From: Emydura subglobosa
Taxonomy: Eukaryota; Chordata; Testudines; Chelidae
Length of the DNA stretch: 64,000 nt
Assembly (NCBI GenBank): GCA_007922225.1
Contig: ML679966.1
Location: 55,981,889 to 56,045,888, forward strand
Direction of reading: 5' to 3'
This document shows, one piece after another, positions 22,763 to 33,854 of this stretch. The notes beneath the pieces were generated by a model. That model saw only the letters and a list, made by a program, of their open reading frames with translations, did not search any database and was not told the DNA's origin. The position numbers and the translations under genes were made by a program. How positions within the stretch are numbered: position 1 is the first letter of the stretch; each line of letters starts with the position of its first letter.

Positions 22763-23918
22763 ACAGCAATGCCACCGAGGCTGCCTTGCTACAAGCCATC
22801 GAGCAGAACAATTCCCGATTGCTGCAGGCTGTAACAAGTCACCTGCAGTTAATGGAGCGCCAGTTCTGGTGCAGGGAAACAAGCACAGACTGGTGGGATT
22901 GCATCATTATGCAGCTGTGGGATGATGAACAGTGGCTGCAAAACTTTCGTATGTGAAAGGCAACTTTCCTGGAACTGTGCTCAGAGCTGGCACCATCCCT
23001 GAAGCACGTGAATACTCACTTGAGACAAGCTCTGACGGTGGAGAAGAGAGTCACCATCGCTCTGTGGAAGCTGGCAACCCCAGACTGTTACCGCTCGGTT
23101 GGGAATAAATTCAGAGTCAGTAAATCTACAGTGGGCACCGCTGTGATTCAAGTATGCAGGACCATCAATAGACTTCTGCTACAAAGGATAGTGACTTTGG
23201 GAAATGTGCAGGATATAGTGGAGAGGTTTGCCATGATGGGGTTCCCAAACTGCAGCAGGAGCCATTGATGGGACGCACATCCCTATCTTAGCGCCTGCAC
23301 ACTTAGCGACCAAGTACATAAACCACAAGGGGTACTTTTCCATGGTCCTACAGGGGCTTGTGGATCACAGGGGTCATTTTACTGACATCTACATGGGGTG
23401 GTCGGGGAAGGTGCATGACGCTCATGTATTTCGTAACTCGGGACTGTTCTCTAAGATGCAGGCGGGCACTTTCTTCCCTGAGCAAAAAATTTACATCAGG
23501 GATGTGGAAATGCCAATAGTGATCCTGGGGGATCCTGCTTACCCCTTGCTCCCTTGGCTAACGAAGGATCACCGATCACCTTGACAGTGACAAGGAGTGT
23601 TTTAATAAGAGGTTAAGCAGTTGCAGAATGGTTGTAGAATGTGCCTTTGGGCGTTTAAAAGACAGATGGAGGAGTCTCCTCCCTACGCTGGACATGACTG
23701 AGAAGAACCTCCCTTCTGTGATATCTGCATGCTGTGTTCTTCATAATGTGTTTAAAGGGAAGGGTGAGAGGTTCCCCCAAGATTGGACTGTAGAGGCAGA
23801 AAGACTGTCCGCCAGTTATGAGCAGCCACCTGCCAGCAGTACATTGAGAGCTAACCACGGAGCACTTTGCATTAGGGAAGCTTTGAAAACCAGGTTCTGC
23901 AATGAGATGCAGGACTGA
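22763..23918 (+). pseudogene. PIF/Harbinger transposase (HARBI1-like DDE_Tnp_4), broken
   Basis: This would be the DDE nuclease that excises and inserts the element. The N-terminal part includes WWDCIIMQLWDDEQWLQNFR and a helix-turn-helix-like KFRVSKSTVGTAV. The catalytic motifs lie in three frames: AIDGTHIPIL (first Asp), VILGDPAYPLLPWL (second Asp) and VVECAFGRLKDRWR (Glu). Defects are an in-frame TGA at 22954-22956, a +1 shift near 23250, and another shift near 23565-23575. The three catalytic residues are all still encoded. The C-terminus ends at the TGA at 23916-23918. No start codon could be chosen with confidence. Confidence 0.88.
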
Positions 23919-24049
23919 TTTCTGTTCCTGTATGATGTTTGCCTTGGTGAACCGCCCCTCACCCAACGATATCTGTGCCCACCAAATCCATCCTGAAGAA
24001 GATACGATTTAATAAAGAAATGTATTGAAATGATGCAAAACTTTATTTC

Positions 24050-25937
24050 TTAACATTCAAGTAATGGGGGAAGGGAGGGGAGGGTTCATTCACTGTCTCA
24101 AGGAGTAGGTTGGTAGCCTGCTGGCCAGCTGTCAGCGTGTCCACTGCAGCTTTCTGCTTGCCTCCACCGGGGTGGAGGCAAGCACGTACTGCAGCCTGAC
24201 CATTCTCCTCCGAGACCTCTTTGGGGCGGGGGAGGGGGACAAAGCCCTCAGTTGAGGAGCATTATAGAAGTGCTGCAGTACGACTCTGTCCTGCCTCCAC
24301 TCCTTCTGAAGCTCCATAAGCCACCGGCATGTCTGCCTGGTCCTGCATGATTCGCAGAATTTCCTGCGTGGTACTGCGATCATGCTCCATCATTTCTTGG
24401 CGACTCTCCCTGTCCATGTCCATATTCTAGGACAAGGTCAGCCTCCACGCTCTTTGCTCCGTCTGTGCGGCAGCTGAGGCGTTCATGAGCTGGCCAAACA
24501 TGTCATCTTTGCTTCCCCCCCCCCCCCCCACTCCTCTTTCTAATCTGAGACAGTCTTTCCACAGCATTTCTTAAGGGTCAGTCCAATGCAGAGGAGTCTA
24601 CAGAATGAAAGAAAAATAACAAGTTAGCCACAGTTAGCATTGTGAAGAAAATGATACAAATGTAACAATTTAGACAATGATCCCCATAAAAAATGTAGCA
24701 AATGATTCCCGGGATACAATGTAGAAAATGATCCCCTGCTACAATATAGACAATAATGCCCATGCAGTGCACAGGGCAAACACAGAGGCTCATTCCATTC
24801 CTGACGTCCCAGAACGGTCTGCTCAGAGAGGATCTGAGGACAACGTGGTGTGGTGTGGAGGGACAAGCTCTGCATGTATTTTAAACCCTTACAGAGAGGA
24901 ACTGCAGACAGCGTGGTGTCGGGGATGCGGGGGGAAGCTCTGCTTGTATTTTAAACTCTTACAGAGAGGAACTGCGGATCGCGTTGGGGGGGGGGGGGAG
25001 GCTATGTTTAAAACACAGATTTGCTGGACGCAGCAGGGTACCAGCAGTGTTCCGCCATGACGCTGGCTATCTTGATTGCAGCGAAGTATCCTACCGTGGA
25101 GGGGGGAACAAGGCAGCCCTCCCCTGAAAAGTTTTGCGAAGGATAACAGATGACATACATGAAAGTTATTATATCAACTGATGATAAACGTAGCATTTCT
25201 CATCACATAAATAAACTGATTCCTGGGTAACACCTCAGTACAGTCACTGAAATGCCTGAGATCCCCTTCGTCCCCCAACCAAAGTAAAGGGACAGAAATT
25301 CTAATAAGAAAGAAAACTCACCAGATGTGCCTTCCCCGAGATCATCTGTGCTGTTCTGTGTGCTGCTGGACTGCTCGGGGGCAAGAATAAGTCCTGACTT
25401 TCTGGGAGAACAGACATCCCGCTCTCCTGCACCCTGCTATCCTCAGCTTCCTCCTCATCATCATCCACAGAGTCCTCATCATTGATCATGGACTGTGACC
25501 TAGCGGAGGTATCAATGCTGCGGGGAGGCACCGTGGTGGGATCGCCACCAAGAATTGCATGCACCTCATCACAGAACTGGCATATTTTGGGCGAGGAGCC
25601 AGAACGGCTGTTAGCTTCCCTGGCTTTCTGATACGACTGGCACCGCTCCTTGATCTTCATGCGGCACTGCTGAGCATCCCTCTTGTGTCCCTTGTGTCAT
25701 GCCCTGGGATATCTTCCCATAAATGTCCAGATTCCTTTTGCTGGCTCTGAGCTGAGCCAGAATGGACTCCTCGCCCCACAGCCCGATGAGATCTAAGACC
25801 TCTGGTCGACTCCATGCTGGAGAACAGTGACAAAGCTCTCCCCACACTGGCAGCACAGGAAATGAAAATTCAAATCTTCCTGGGGCTTGAGTGGAGGGGA
25901 TTTTTCTTGCTAGCACGACCACTGAGCAGCACAGCAC
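24050..25937 (-). pseudogene. Harbinger accessory SANT/Myb-like (MSANTD-type) gene, two exons, broken
   Basis: Harbinger transposons pair their transposase with a SANT/Myb DNA-binding protein that helps recruit the transposase to the ends (family knowledge). The N-terminal exon encodes EVLDLIGLWGEESILAQLRA and then, after a frameshift near 25650-25700, MKIKERCQSYQKAREANSRS and an acidic stretch with DDDEEEAED. A consensus donor CTG|GTGAGT sits at 25321. A pyrimidine-rich acceptor (TTTCATTCTGTAG) ends at 24598. This implies an intron at 24598-25321. The second exon includes WLMELQKEWRQDRVV and a basic KRSRRR, with shifted frames. Identity is confident, while exact ends and splicing are inferred. 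Confidence 0.78.
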
Positions 25938-26369
25938 AACTGTCCAGAGCGGTCAAAATGGGGCATTGTGGGATACATTCTGGAGGTCAATTAATTTGAT
26001 TTAAGTTCCGTTGTGTCTACACTGACACTAAATCAATTTAACAAATTTGAAATAGGTGCTATGCCACTTGCAGAGGTGGTCTTATTAAGTTGATTTTAGA
26101 GACACCTTAATTCGAATTAACAGTGGTGTCAGTGTAGACGTGGGTATAAGTAAGTCGACTTAAGTGACTTTAAGTCGACTTATGTCACCAGTGTAGACCA
26201 GGCCTTAGGTGTGGAGACCAGAGCCCTAGGTTCCAGCATTGGCTAGAACAGTCTTAATGTAAAGTTAAAATACAGTGTAGATCCTCATGCCCAGGGTTCC
26301 CTAACACAGGTCAGCTGACTCAAGTCTCACTAACCTGGGCTTACACTGCAGTATATACATACCGTAAGA

Positions 26370-27240
26370 AGGCAGTGAATGAACTGCAGGATGATCATCC
26401 TGAAATTTATAACTAGGCAATTGTATAATGATCTCTCCATGTGACAATGCTGTTTCGTGCAATTTGATACAATATAAATCTACATGATTCATACCCCTGA
26501 ATGCAGAAAGGCAGAAGACCTAGTTAAAAGTAACAAGGCATATTCTTTACAAAGGATGAATAATAGCCATTTCCTACAATTCTATCCAGTCTGCCTCCAT
26601 TAGACCAAGCATATCAAAGTTCAGACAACAGCAGGATCTCTTCCCAGCACCGTCTCATTTTTTAATTCCTTTGAGAAACATTAAGAGCTGCAGTAAATCC
26701 ATCTTTATTTTGTGGTTTCTTTCATCTCTTTCAAACTTTTCTGTCCCTTTTATGGTATTAGCAACTCATCACAGAGGCTCTTTCTTGCCAATGCATGAAA
26801 AAACAAGTCAGGTTGGTGAGAATTAACATTTTCTTTTCCATGATCTAAGGGCACAATCCTGCACCAATAAAATCAAGAAGAGTTTTGCCACTGGATTTCA
26901 ATGGCAGCAGAATCAGGCACTTTGGGCTTGACACAAAACACTACAGCCCTGATTTTCCTGTCGTGCTCGTCTCAATCAGAAGTTCTGAAGTCAATGGGAT
27001 TGTGCCAGAGTAAAATCACTGCAAGCAAGAGGCCAAGTGTGCCCTTCCATTCTGATCTGATAGTGTCTTACACTCATGGTACACAGGTATAAATGACTAC
27101 ACAAGGTGCAAGGCAATGAAAAATTAGGGCCACATCCCTTTTGTGTGTGTGTGATGTGTATTGTATGCCTGCGTACGTTAATAAATATTCAATAGTTGAG
27201 CTAGTTGGAAAATGGGGCAGGGGTGTTCCCCACAGATAAT
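26370..27240. other. Intron sequence, one short ancient repeat
   Basis: Bases 26848-26925 carry a diverged member of the CATTGACTTCAATGG family ('CAATCCTGCACC...TTTCAATGGCAG'). A TGTG run lies at 27142-27152. Nothing else is recognised. Confidence 0.5.
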
Positions 27241-27244
27241 TTTG

Positions 27245-27545
27245 ATTTATTGGTGAAAAATCAAAAATCAAACTTTTTCAGCTGAAAACCAATGTAGTCT
27301 GGCTGGGAAACCTGGTCATTGAAAAGGATGGGGCCACAAGCAGCTGAACTACAACTCCCATGAAGCACCAGAGTGGCATTTCAAATCAACATTTTTTGGT
27401 TTTCAGGTGTTTTGGGTTTTTTTGACAAAAAGCCAAATTTATCCCTTGAAAGCAGACACTTTTCATGAAAAATTTCATTTAATTGAAAATTCAGTTTTGC
27501 ATTGAAAATCAGTGTTGATGGAAAAATTTTGACCAGCCCTGTTCA
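27245..27545. mobile_element. AT-rich palindromic MITE
   Basis: The block is rich in AAAATTTT and GAAAAAT units. Its halves are roughly inverse: TTGGTGAAAAATCAAAAATC near the start and GATGGAAAAATTTTGACCAG at the end. It carries 'CTACAACTCCCATGAAGCAC' in the middle, a phrase common in sauropsid repeats. Boundaries are approximate. Confidence 0.45.
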
Positions 27546-27549
27546 ATAG

Positions 27550-30120
27550 AATAATATAATTAATTATCCACCTGTTTATTGAAAAGAAAATTAGAAATGG
27601 TTATTCCCTGGTTATAGTATTTTCTTCTTCCTCTGATTTCTAGAGATACACAGACCACCCTCTTTTACCTGAGTCTCAAATAGATGACAATATCAGTAAT
27701 TTTTTTATAATTAAAACAGGGACTGGATGAAGTGCAAACCAGTAACCATTGTGATTTTTGCAGATTTTTTTTTATGATCGTCCTTTGCAAGTTTTCCTAT
27801 TCTGTCCTTTTTTTAAAAAATTGGTAGCTTTAAGAAGCAAATGAAAAATGGTAAAGACCGTTAAAATATTTAGAGTAGGAATAGGCGAAGCACTAAGAGC
27901 CCTAACTTTTTAATCCAACTTCATTAATCACCTTGCTTCTGAACAACTTTTCCAATTGCACCTTTTGTACACAACAGCAGAAGAGAATTAGTAGAGATGA
28001 CGCATCTCTGGAACCTGTGTGGGTGGAAAATGTCAAACAGCACCAGGAGACAAAGAGAAGTGTAAACTGTAGCTAAAACTTCAATACACAGATAAGGTGA
28101 TACAGTATGCAGATGGCCAAATAATCTCTGTAAGCAAAAGTGTAAATTCAGCAAAGCCACATGAACAATTTCTTCACACAAGGATATAACTCTGAGAAAG
28201 CTGCAGAAATCCAATCTGGATGAGACAGCTTAAAGGCCAAGTAGATTTACCAAAATACTTCTAAAGCCTAAAAGCACAAGTACATGCAACACCATGCGCA
28301 CACACCCCACACACTATCTTTTTAGGTTCCTTTAATACAAAACCAAAAAAATCAGCATAAACATTTGGAAATGAGCTCAGGACTCTCAGCATGTAGCTGA
28401 GAGCACTGAGGAGGTGATGCCGTCCAAACAGCATTGTACTTATGCTAAGACTCATCTTAGGTAGTTTTAGAAGGAACCCTGGTACCTCTGATGATGGAGT
28501 GCCAGGTGAAATAAAAGTGATCTTTTTTTCCTGGTTGGCTCTTTCTGCATCCTCCTTCTCTCTCACTTCTCATTCTATCTTATCCCAGCGTCTAGCCTGG
28601 ACAAAGCACTAATAAATATAATGAATGAAGTCTTGGTCCCACTGAAATCAATGTCAAAACTCCTATTGCCTTCAATGGGGCCAAGATTTCACCCACTATT
28701 CGGAACAATCCCACCTCAGCAGGAGGAGGATGAGATGATCTAATAGATCATTCTGCCACTGCTTCTTTCTCAGTCTACTCCTGTGCAGTTTTTTTCTTTA
28801 TCACCCCCATTACTTGCACAAACCCAGCCGTCTGACTCTCTTTCCCATATTTTATTTCTTTCAGACTATTATGGCAGAGAATGACATGGTTATGGGAGAA
28901 GTACTCTCTTCCTAATGTGAGTTGAAGAGAGAGTTTACAAAAATATTGCTTAGAACAAGTGGGAGGAAAGGTGAGAGGTATGGTCAAATACATATTTGAC
29001 TAACTGTTTAGCCAAAGCCAATAATTTATAGAACAAAGAAAAATTGTGGAGTAGTGTGAAAACTGAACTCCATATTTTTCTCTACCACCTTGGGTCTTAG
29101 ATACACGTTTATATATTATTGGATTTTTGTATTATATATACACAAGTGCACACACCCAATGTCCTTCACTCTGCTTGCTACTCAGGAGTTAGGAAGGTCA
29201 TTCCGAGTTCATGTAAATATTTTGCATGCCACGCTGTTCTCTAAGTACTCATAATAAAACAAACGTCTACTTTTAAAGTAAAGGAATAGTATTTACAGAT
29301 ATTTAAAATCACAAATAAAAGAAAAAAATTGGAACATTTTGAAAACTGAATGCAAACCACATGACTCCAAAAGAGAAAGAAACAGAACTCTTTTAGGAAA
29401 CAACCCCATGATTACTGGTCTTCATTAATCCCCTTATGCCCTCCGATCCAGTGATTCATTTTTATTTAATTACACAATGTAAAAGAAAAGCCCTACATTC
29501 CAAATCAAGCTATTGTTTTAGTAAATAATTAATTTAAAACTGCTGGGATCATTTTATACAATAGTATTATAAATCTGGATCTTGACATATTTTTATTTCT
29601 TTTCCCTTTTTTAAAATGCACTTTACTTGAATTTCTCTCATCTTGAGCTTAAGTTTTATGACTAAATCTATGATGACTGCCAAAAGCATGTTTCAGTATA
29701 TTTTTTCCAGATGTCTGCCAAGCCACAAAAGGAAAAGAGAACTTAGGCTCAAAATTTAAAATAAAATTTTAAAAAATGCATTCAAATTATAGGAATACAG
29801 AAACATGGCTAAGGGCAGGAGATTACCACATTGTCCATTACGCCCAGTAATGAATGGAATATCACAAACCTATGAAGGAAAATCAACACAGATCTTATCC
29901 AAATACTATGTTAGCTCAATTGGCAGTGACAATGCCCTCTATCTTTCTCCTTTTCCAAAAATGTACCACTGCTCCTTGAACTGACTTGACTCTTTCTCTA
30001 ATGGTAACTGCAAAGGTCTGCATGCGTATCTAGTAAAGCCACACTTTTTATTATAACTCTACTAGTAGCAAAAGCTATAATTAAAATTATATTGAGATTT
30101 CCATTATAACTGCATTTTCC
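27550..30120. other. Intron sequence, mostly unrecognised
   Basis: AT-rich throughout. Bases 28630-28695 carry a CATTGACTTCAATGG-type palindromic repeat ('ACTGAAATCAATGTCAAAAC' and 'TGCCTTCAATGGGGCC'). No supported gene or transposon open frame was seen. Confidence 0.5.
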
Positions 30121-30124
30121 CATG

Positions 30125-30440
30125 CTCATTTAGACCCTGATCCAGCAAAGCACTCGATAGTCAATGGGATTTAGGCTCCTAAGTGCCTACATCCCATTAG
30201 AAAATGAGATTTAGGCTCCTAAATCAGTTAAGCATTCCAACACTGAGTGCCACAGTGCCTAAATAGCTTTTAAAATCTGGGCCTTAGACATGTGTTTAAG
30301 TACATGAGCACACATATTGACTTCAATGGGATTACTCTCAGGCTGAAAAAGTTAAGCACATGCTTAGTATTTTGCTATATTGGTGCATATGGCCTCATCA
30401 AAATCAACAGGAGTCTTTCTGCTGATACCAATTAACTTTG
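30125..30440. repeat. Cluster of palindromic CATTGACTTCAATGG-type repeats
   Basis: Successive phrases are GACCCTGATCCAGCAAAG, 'TAGTCAATGGGATTTAGGCT', 'TTAAAATCTGGGCC', 'GACTTCAATGGGATTACTC' and 'GTTAAGCACATGCTTAG'. Each recurs elsewhere in the window. The block seems to be two or three such elements placed side by side. Confidence 0.55.
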
Positions 30441-30449
30441 GGTCAGGCC

Positions 30450-31660
30450 CTTACTTCAGAAGATTCTTTTTTGGGTGGAATTTTGGTCTCTATCCAAAGG
30501 TGATTTTAAAAATACTTATTTAGGTTTATTTTAAGGAAAAAGCTTGATCAGGACCTGTTTACCCAGTTATGCGAGGGTGAAAAAATAAGATTCCTATTAA
30601 AAAAATATTATAAGACCTTTTCTTTGTACATGCAGAACTCAGGAAACAGCTGAACGTCACAAGCTGAAACTTTCCAGGTGTCTTGTTTTCACTGAGCGCT
30701 AATCTCCAGTCCAGTTATAAACCAACAGATTTATTATGGATTACACACACATGGTATGAAATTTACAGGCATGATACTATTTACAGGACTTTGGATTAAT
30801 GTGCGTACAAAATAGCAACATTACTTACATCAGTCTCCTTTTGTGCTCCTGTTTTATTGTGGCTTTCTATAGTTGTGAATTTTTTTACTTAGCTGTGGAA
30901 ATGCACAGTGAAATCAGCTGAAAGTGATTGAAAACACTAAAATTTGTTTTTCTTCCGTTATTAAAAAAATGGGAAATTATATTTAAAATCCTATATCACT
31001 GCCATGCTGAGCTGACAATTTTAACCCTCCAGAGTTATGAAATATAAAATGTAAGGCACCAAAGTTATTCCCGGTGAATTCCCAGTTAAGCTAATTTATC
31101 TATACCAGGGATGAATATGGTATGGTAACCTTCACTCATCTACATTGCACATATTGGGCTAAACCCATCTCTGGTGTAATTCCACTAATGTCACTGAAGC
31201 AAAACAGGCAATGAACTTGACTCATAAGTGTTTTTTAAATTGCTAGTTATCCCATTAAATATCTTCCATAATATTCAAGGGGCCTATTTCTAACCTCAGA
31301 TATGCACAAGCAAACTCAAACCAGTTTCAAAAGAAGTAACATAGATGCAACTGAGGGCAAAATTAACTCCTAGGAGCCTTATTCCCTTTCTTATAAACAG
31401 GAGGGAGCTATGTCCTCCAGAAAATATCCTGAACTTTACAACTGCTCTCCCCTTGGTCTGCTGGAGCTTGGTATCCTGCACACTCCATCTTTTTCTATCA
31501 GGCTTTTGTGGAGGAGCAAATCTGACATTTGGGTTTATTAATAACTGGTAGACTTTTATTTCTGTGCTAAGGTGGGGGCAAAGCAGTCGTCTACCTTCTA
31601 TTTTGTATTGTGTGTTTTGGTTGTGTATAAATCTAAATAAATATTTCTGCATTCATAGCA
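30450..31660. other. Intron sequence without recognised elements
   Basis: AT-rich, with one weak 'GGGCTAAACCCATCTCTGGTG...CACTGAAGC' ancient-repeat phrase at 31155-31200. No gene is supported. Confidence 0.5.
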
Positions 31661-31671
31661 TACCCAAAAAG

Positions 31672-31689
31672 CCCATTGACGTCAATGGG
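31672..31689. repeat. Perfect 18-bp palindrome containing a CRE core
   Basis: CCCATTGACGTCAATGGG is identical to its own reverse complement, and TGACGTCA lies at its centre (31677-31684). It is best explained as a CATTGACTTCAATGG-family member in which the central T became G, giving both full symmetry and a potential CREB/ATF site. Confidence 0.7.
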
Positions 31690-31799
31690 TGTGCTAGGAA
31701 TACAGGATTGAGCTCTCTGTATCTGCAGTATGCATGAGGTCATTGTGACGACTTTAATTCAGGCATCTTCTGACTTGTGTGTGTTTAAAACCGAAACTT

Positions 31800-32730
31800 A
31801 AAATTACCTACATTTAATTTAAAACTAAGTTTTTATCTTTAGTATACAGAAATTATACTCCAGCTACTTCAAAACTAAAGCTTAGTTTAATTTTAATTCA
31901 GAGTCTCCTCTTTGCTTTTATTTTTCCAAATTAAATTTCATTTTCTTTCTTTTACAGTTGGTATTGCACTTAACATCTACAGCTCCATCTACCACTGTAA
32001 AATATAATTTGCTGTTACTGAACATTAATTATGAAAAAAACTTCAACAGTTATAAAAAATAGAAGAAAAGTTATTTTTCCCTCAGCTGGTTGCCCTTACC
32101 AGCAAAGTCTGAGCATCTATTTGAGTGCCATGTTTTTGCTGCTGATATCATAAGCAGTTCCTAGTTCCACATTCAAGAAGAGCTATAGCAGTCCTATGAA
32201 GTAAAGCAGACTTCATTCACTTTCTTTTTGCAATGCTGAATATATTCTCAAATTAACTTCACTAAGCAGTTGTAGCTCCTCTTGAATATGGAAACAGGAA
32301 CTGCATATAATACCAGAAGCAGCAGCATAAGCATCAAATCTAGTATATTAGATGACACTCAGACTTGGAAAATCAGGTCATTCTTATTACTGTCTTGCTG
32401 CAGTCAAGAGATGAAGGCTGAAAACTGGGATCAGAAATGTATAGATGATGTACAGCATTGGTTCATCAGAATGTGTTATACTGAGGTCGAATATCTTGTA
32501 ACCCACCAGGCTACAAGCAACATACTATATACCAGCCTTCCCGTGGGAGGTGGTATTAGTTTTTATGCATGGTTGTTCATGAGATATCAAACCTGAAATT
32601 ATTCACTGCTCCCTGCACCAGGCAAACATATAGATCATTCACCAGACAGATCAGGATATTTTCCTACAACTCAAAAATTGCTAGTTGGAAGCTGGGGATG
32701 AAATAATGATATGAACAAATATGAATTAAC
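31800..32730. other. Intron sequence with one unexplained open frame
   Basis: Bases 32282-32596 on the plus strand are open for 104 codons but show no motif, no splice context and no family resemblance, so I do not call it a gene. The rest is AT-rich with no recognised repeat. Confidence 0.45.
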
Positions 32731-32735
32731 ACAGG

Positions 32736-33022
32736 GTACGTCTACACGTAAAATCCTGTGGCAGCGAGTCTCAGAGTGTCAGTCTTGTGGAATTTGTGCT
32801 ATGGACTGTAAAAGTAACAGACGTCCCTTCTCCAGCTGGAGCCCAGGCTCTGAAATCCAGAGATGGGGGTAAGTCTCAGAGCCCGGGCACCAGACTGAGC
32901 AGGAATGTCTACACTGCTATTTTTAGCTCTGTAGCATGAGCCCACAAGCCCAAGTCAGCTGATCCAAGCACTGAGATTCATTGCTGCAGGAGTTTTGGTT
33001 TTTTTTGCAGTGTAAACATACC
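32736..33022. mobile_element. Harbinger-type MITE
   Basis: The left end is GGGTACGTCTACACG. The right end read inversely is GGGTATGTTTACACTGC. Both resemble the ends of the older element at 21790-26364. A second internal TGTCTACACTGCTATTTTTA lies at 32906-32925. No coding sequence. The target duplication is unclear. Confidence 0.65.
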
Positions 33023-33199
33023 CAGTGCTTCTCTTATTTCTATGTAAACTATGTGCTCTTTGAAATAGCGGACCTATCCAACTGCCCAGACTCCCAAACA
33101 CACACAATTATGTGACACAGACAGCTATGTCAGGTACTCTGGCACCATATTTTATGTTCCTCCCAAGACTGCCACTCTAAAGTGTGATAATTTCAGTGT

Positions 33200-33850
33200 T
33201 ATTATTATTATTTATTTGTATTACTTGTAATACCTAGAAGCCCCAGTCCTAGACCAGGACCCCATTACACAGTACAAACACAGAACACAAACATGGTGAC
33301 TGTCCTAAAGAGCTTAAAATCTACGTATCAGACAAGAGACACCAGATGTATAGAGTAGGCATAAGGGGGAGTACTAATGAGCTAATACTGGTCAGCATTA
33401 TAGGCAATGTACTCAATGCAACAGCAGCCTCACTGCTGTCATGTTTTTATAGGCATCATGGCAAAGGAGAGTTTTAAGGAGGAGTTGAAGGAGGATGATA
33501 AGGCAGCTTTATGGATGTCTACAGGGAGTTCCTTCCAAGCATGCCACAGCATCAGGGAAGGCACAAAGATGTTGCTTTGAGATTACCCAGAGATATAGTA
33601 TAGAAGGAAAAGAGACAGGGACCAAGGACAGAGCCCTATGAAATCCCCCCCGAAAGTTGGAGATGGAATAAAGAGTAATCTCCAAAGAACACGTTAAAGG
33701 AACACTTAAAGAGGCAGGAGGAGAACCAGGAGAGGACAGAGTCATAGAAGCCAAGAAAGACTGGGATTTTGTGTGAGGCTGCTGACAGGTCAAGGAGGGG
33801 GAAAAAAACTTACCAACACATACCTTCTTAAATCCCCGATTTTGATTGAG
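33200..33850 (+). repeat. L3-like interspersed repeat, copy 2
   Basis: This shares an ordered series of blocks with 6225-6960, for example 'AGACCAGGACCCCATTACAC', 'AGAGCTTAAAATCTACGTAT', 'TAGGCATCATGGCAAAGGAG' and 'GGAGTTGAAGG'. The part beyond 33560 ('CCAAGGACAGAGCCCTATGA', 'GAGAGGACAGAGTCATAGAA') is also typical of the family but is not represented in copy 1. The minus-strand open frame at 33509-33913 is a by-product. Confidence 0.7.
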
Positions 33851-33854
33851 TGTA

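Larger units (their letters stand above)
22333..26204. mobile_element. Nearly full-length PIF/Harbinger transposon with two genes
   Basis: TTA lies immediately outside both ends (22330-22332 and 26205-26207), fitting the Harbinger 3-bp target site. The terminal regions share inverse TGTCTAC and repeated AAGTCGACTTA motifs near 22364 and 26150-26180. The outermost bases of the left end are poorly conserved. Inside lie a DDE transposase on the plus strand and a SANT/Myb-like gene on the minus strand, facing each other. Homopolymers C13 (about 24518) and G12 (about 24985) lie in the minus-strand gene. Both genes are decayed, so the copy is probably immobile. Confidence 0.8.
21790..26364. mobile_element. 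Older PIF/Harbinger-type element split by a second Harbinger
   Basis: The left end begins GGGTATGTCTAAACTACAAT and the right end, read inversely, begins CGGTATGTATATACTGCAGT. The two match at roughly 20 of the first 26 positions. TAA flanks both ends (21787-21789 and 26365-26367), as expected for a 3-bp Harbinger target duplication. The left arm is 21790-22332 and the right arm is 26205-26364. The arms carry no coding sequence I recognise. Subtracting the inner insertion leaves a non-autonomous element of about 700 bp. Confidence 0.7.

Noticed and set aside
32282..32596. 104-codon plus-strand open frame
   Set aside because: No family resemblance and no sign of exon boundaries; treated as chance, though a database search could change this.
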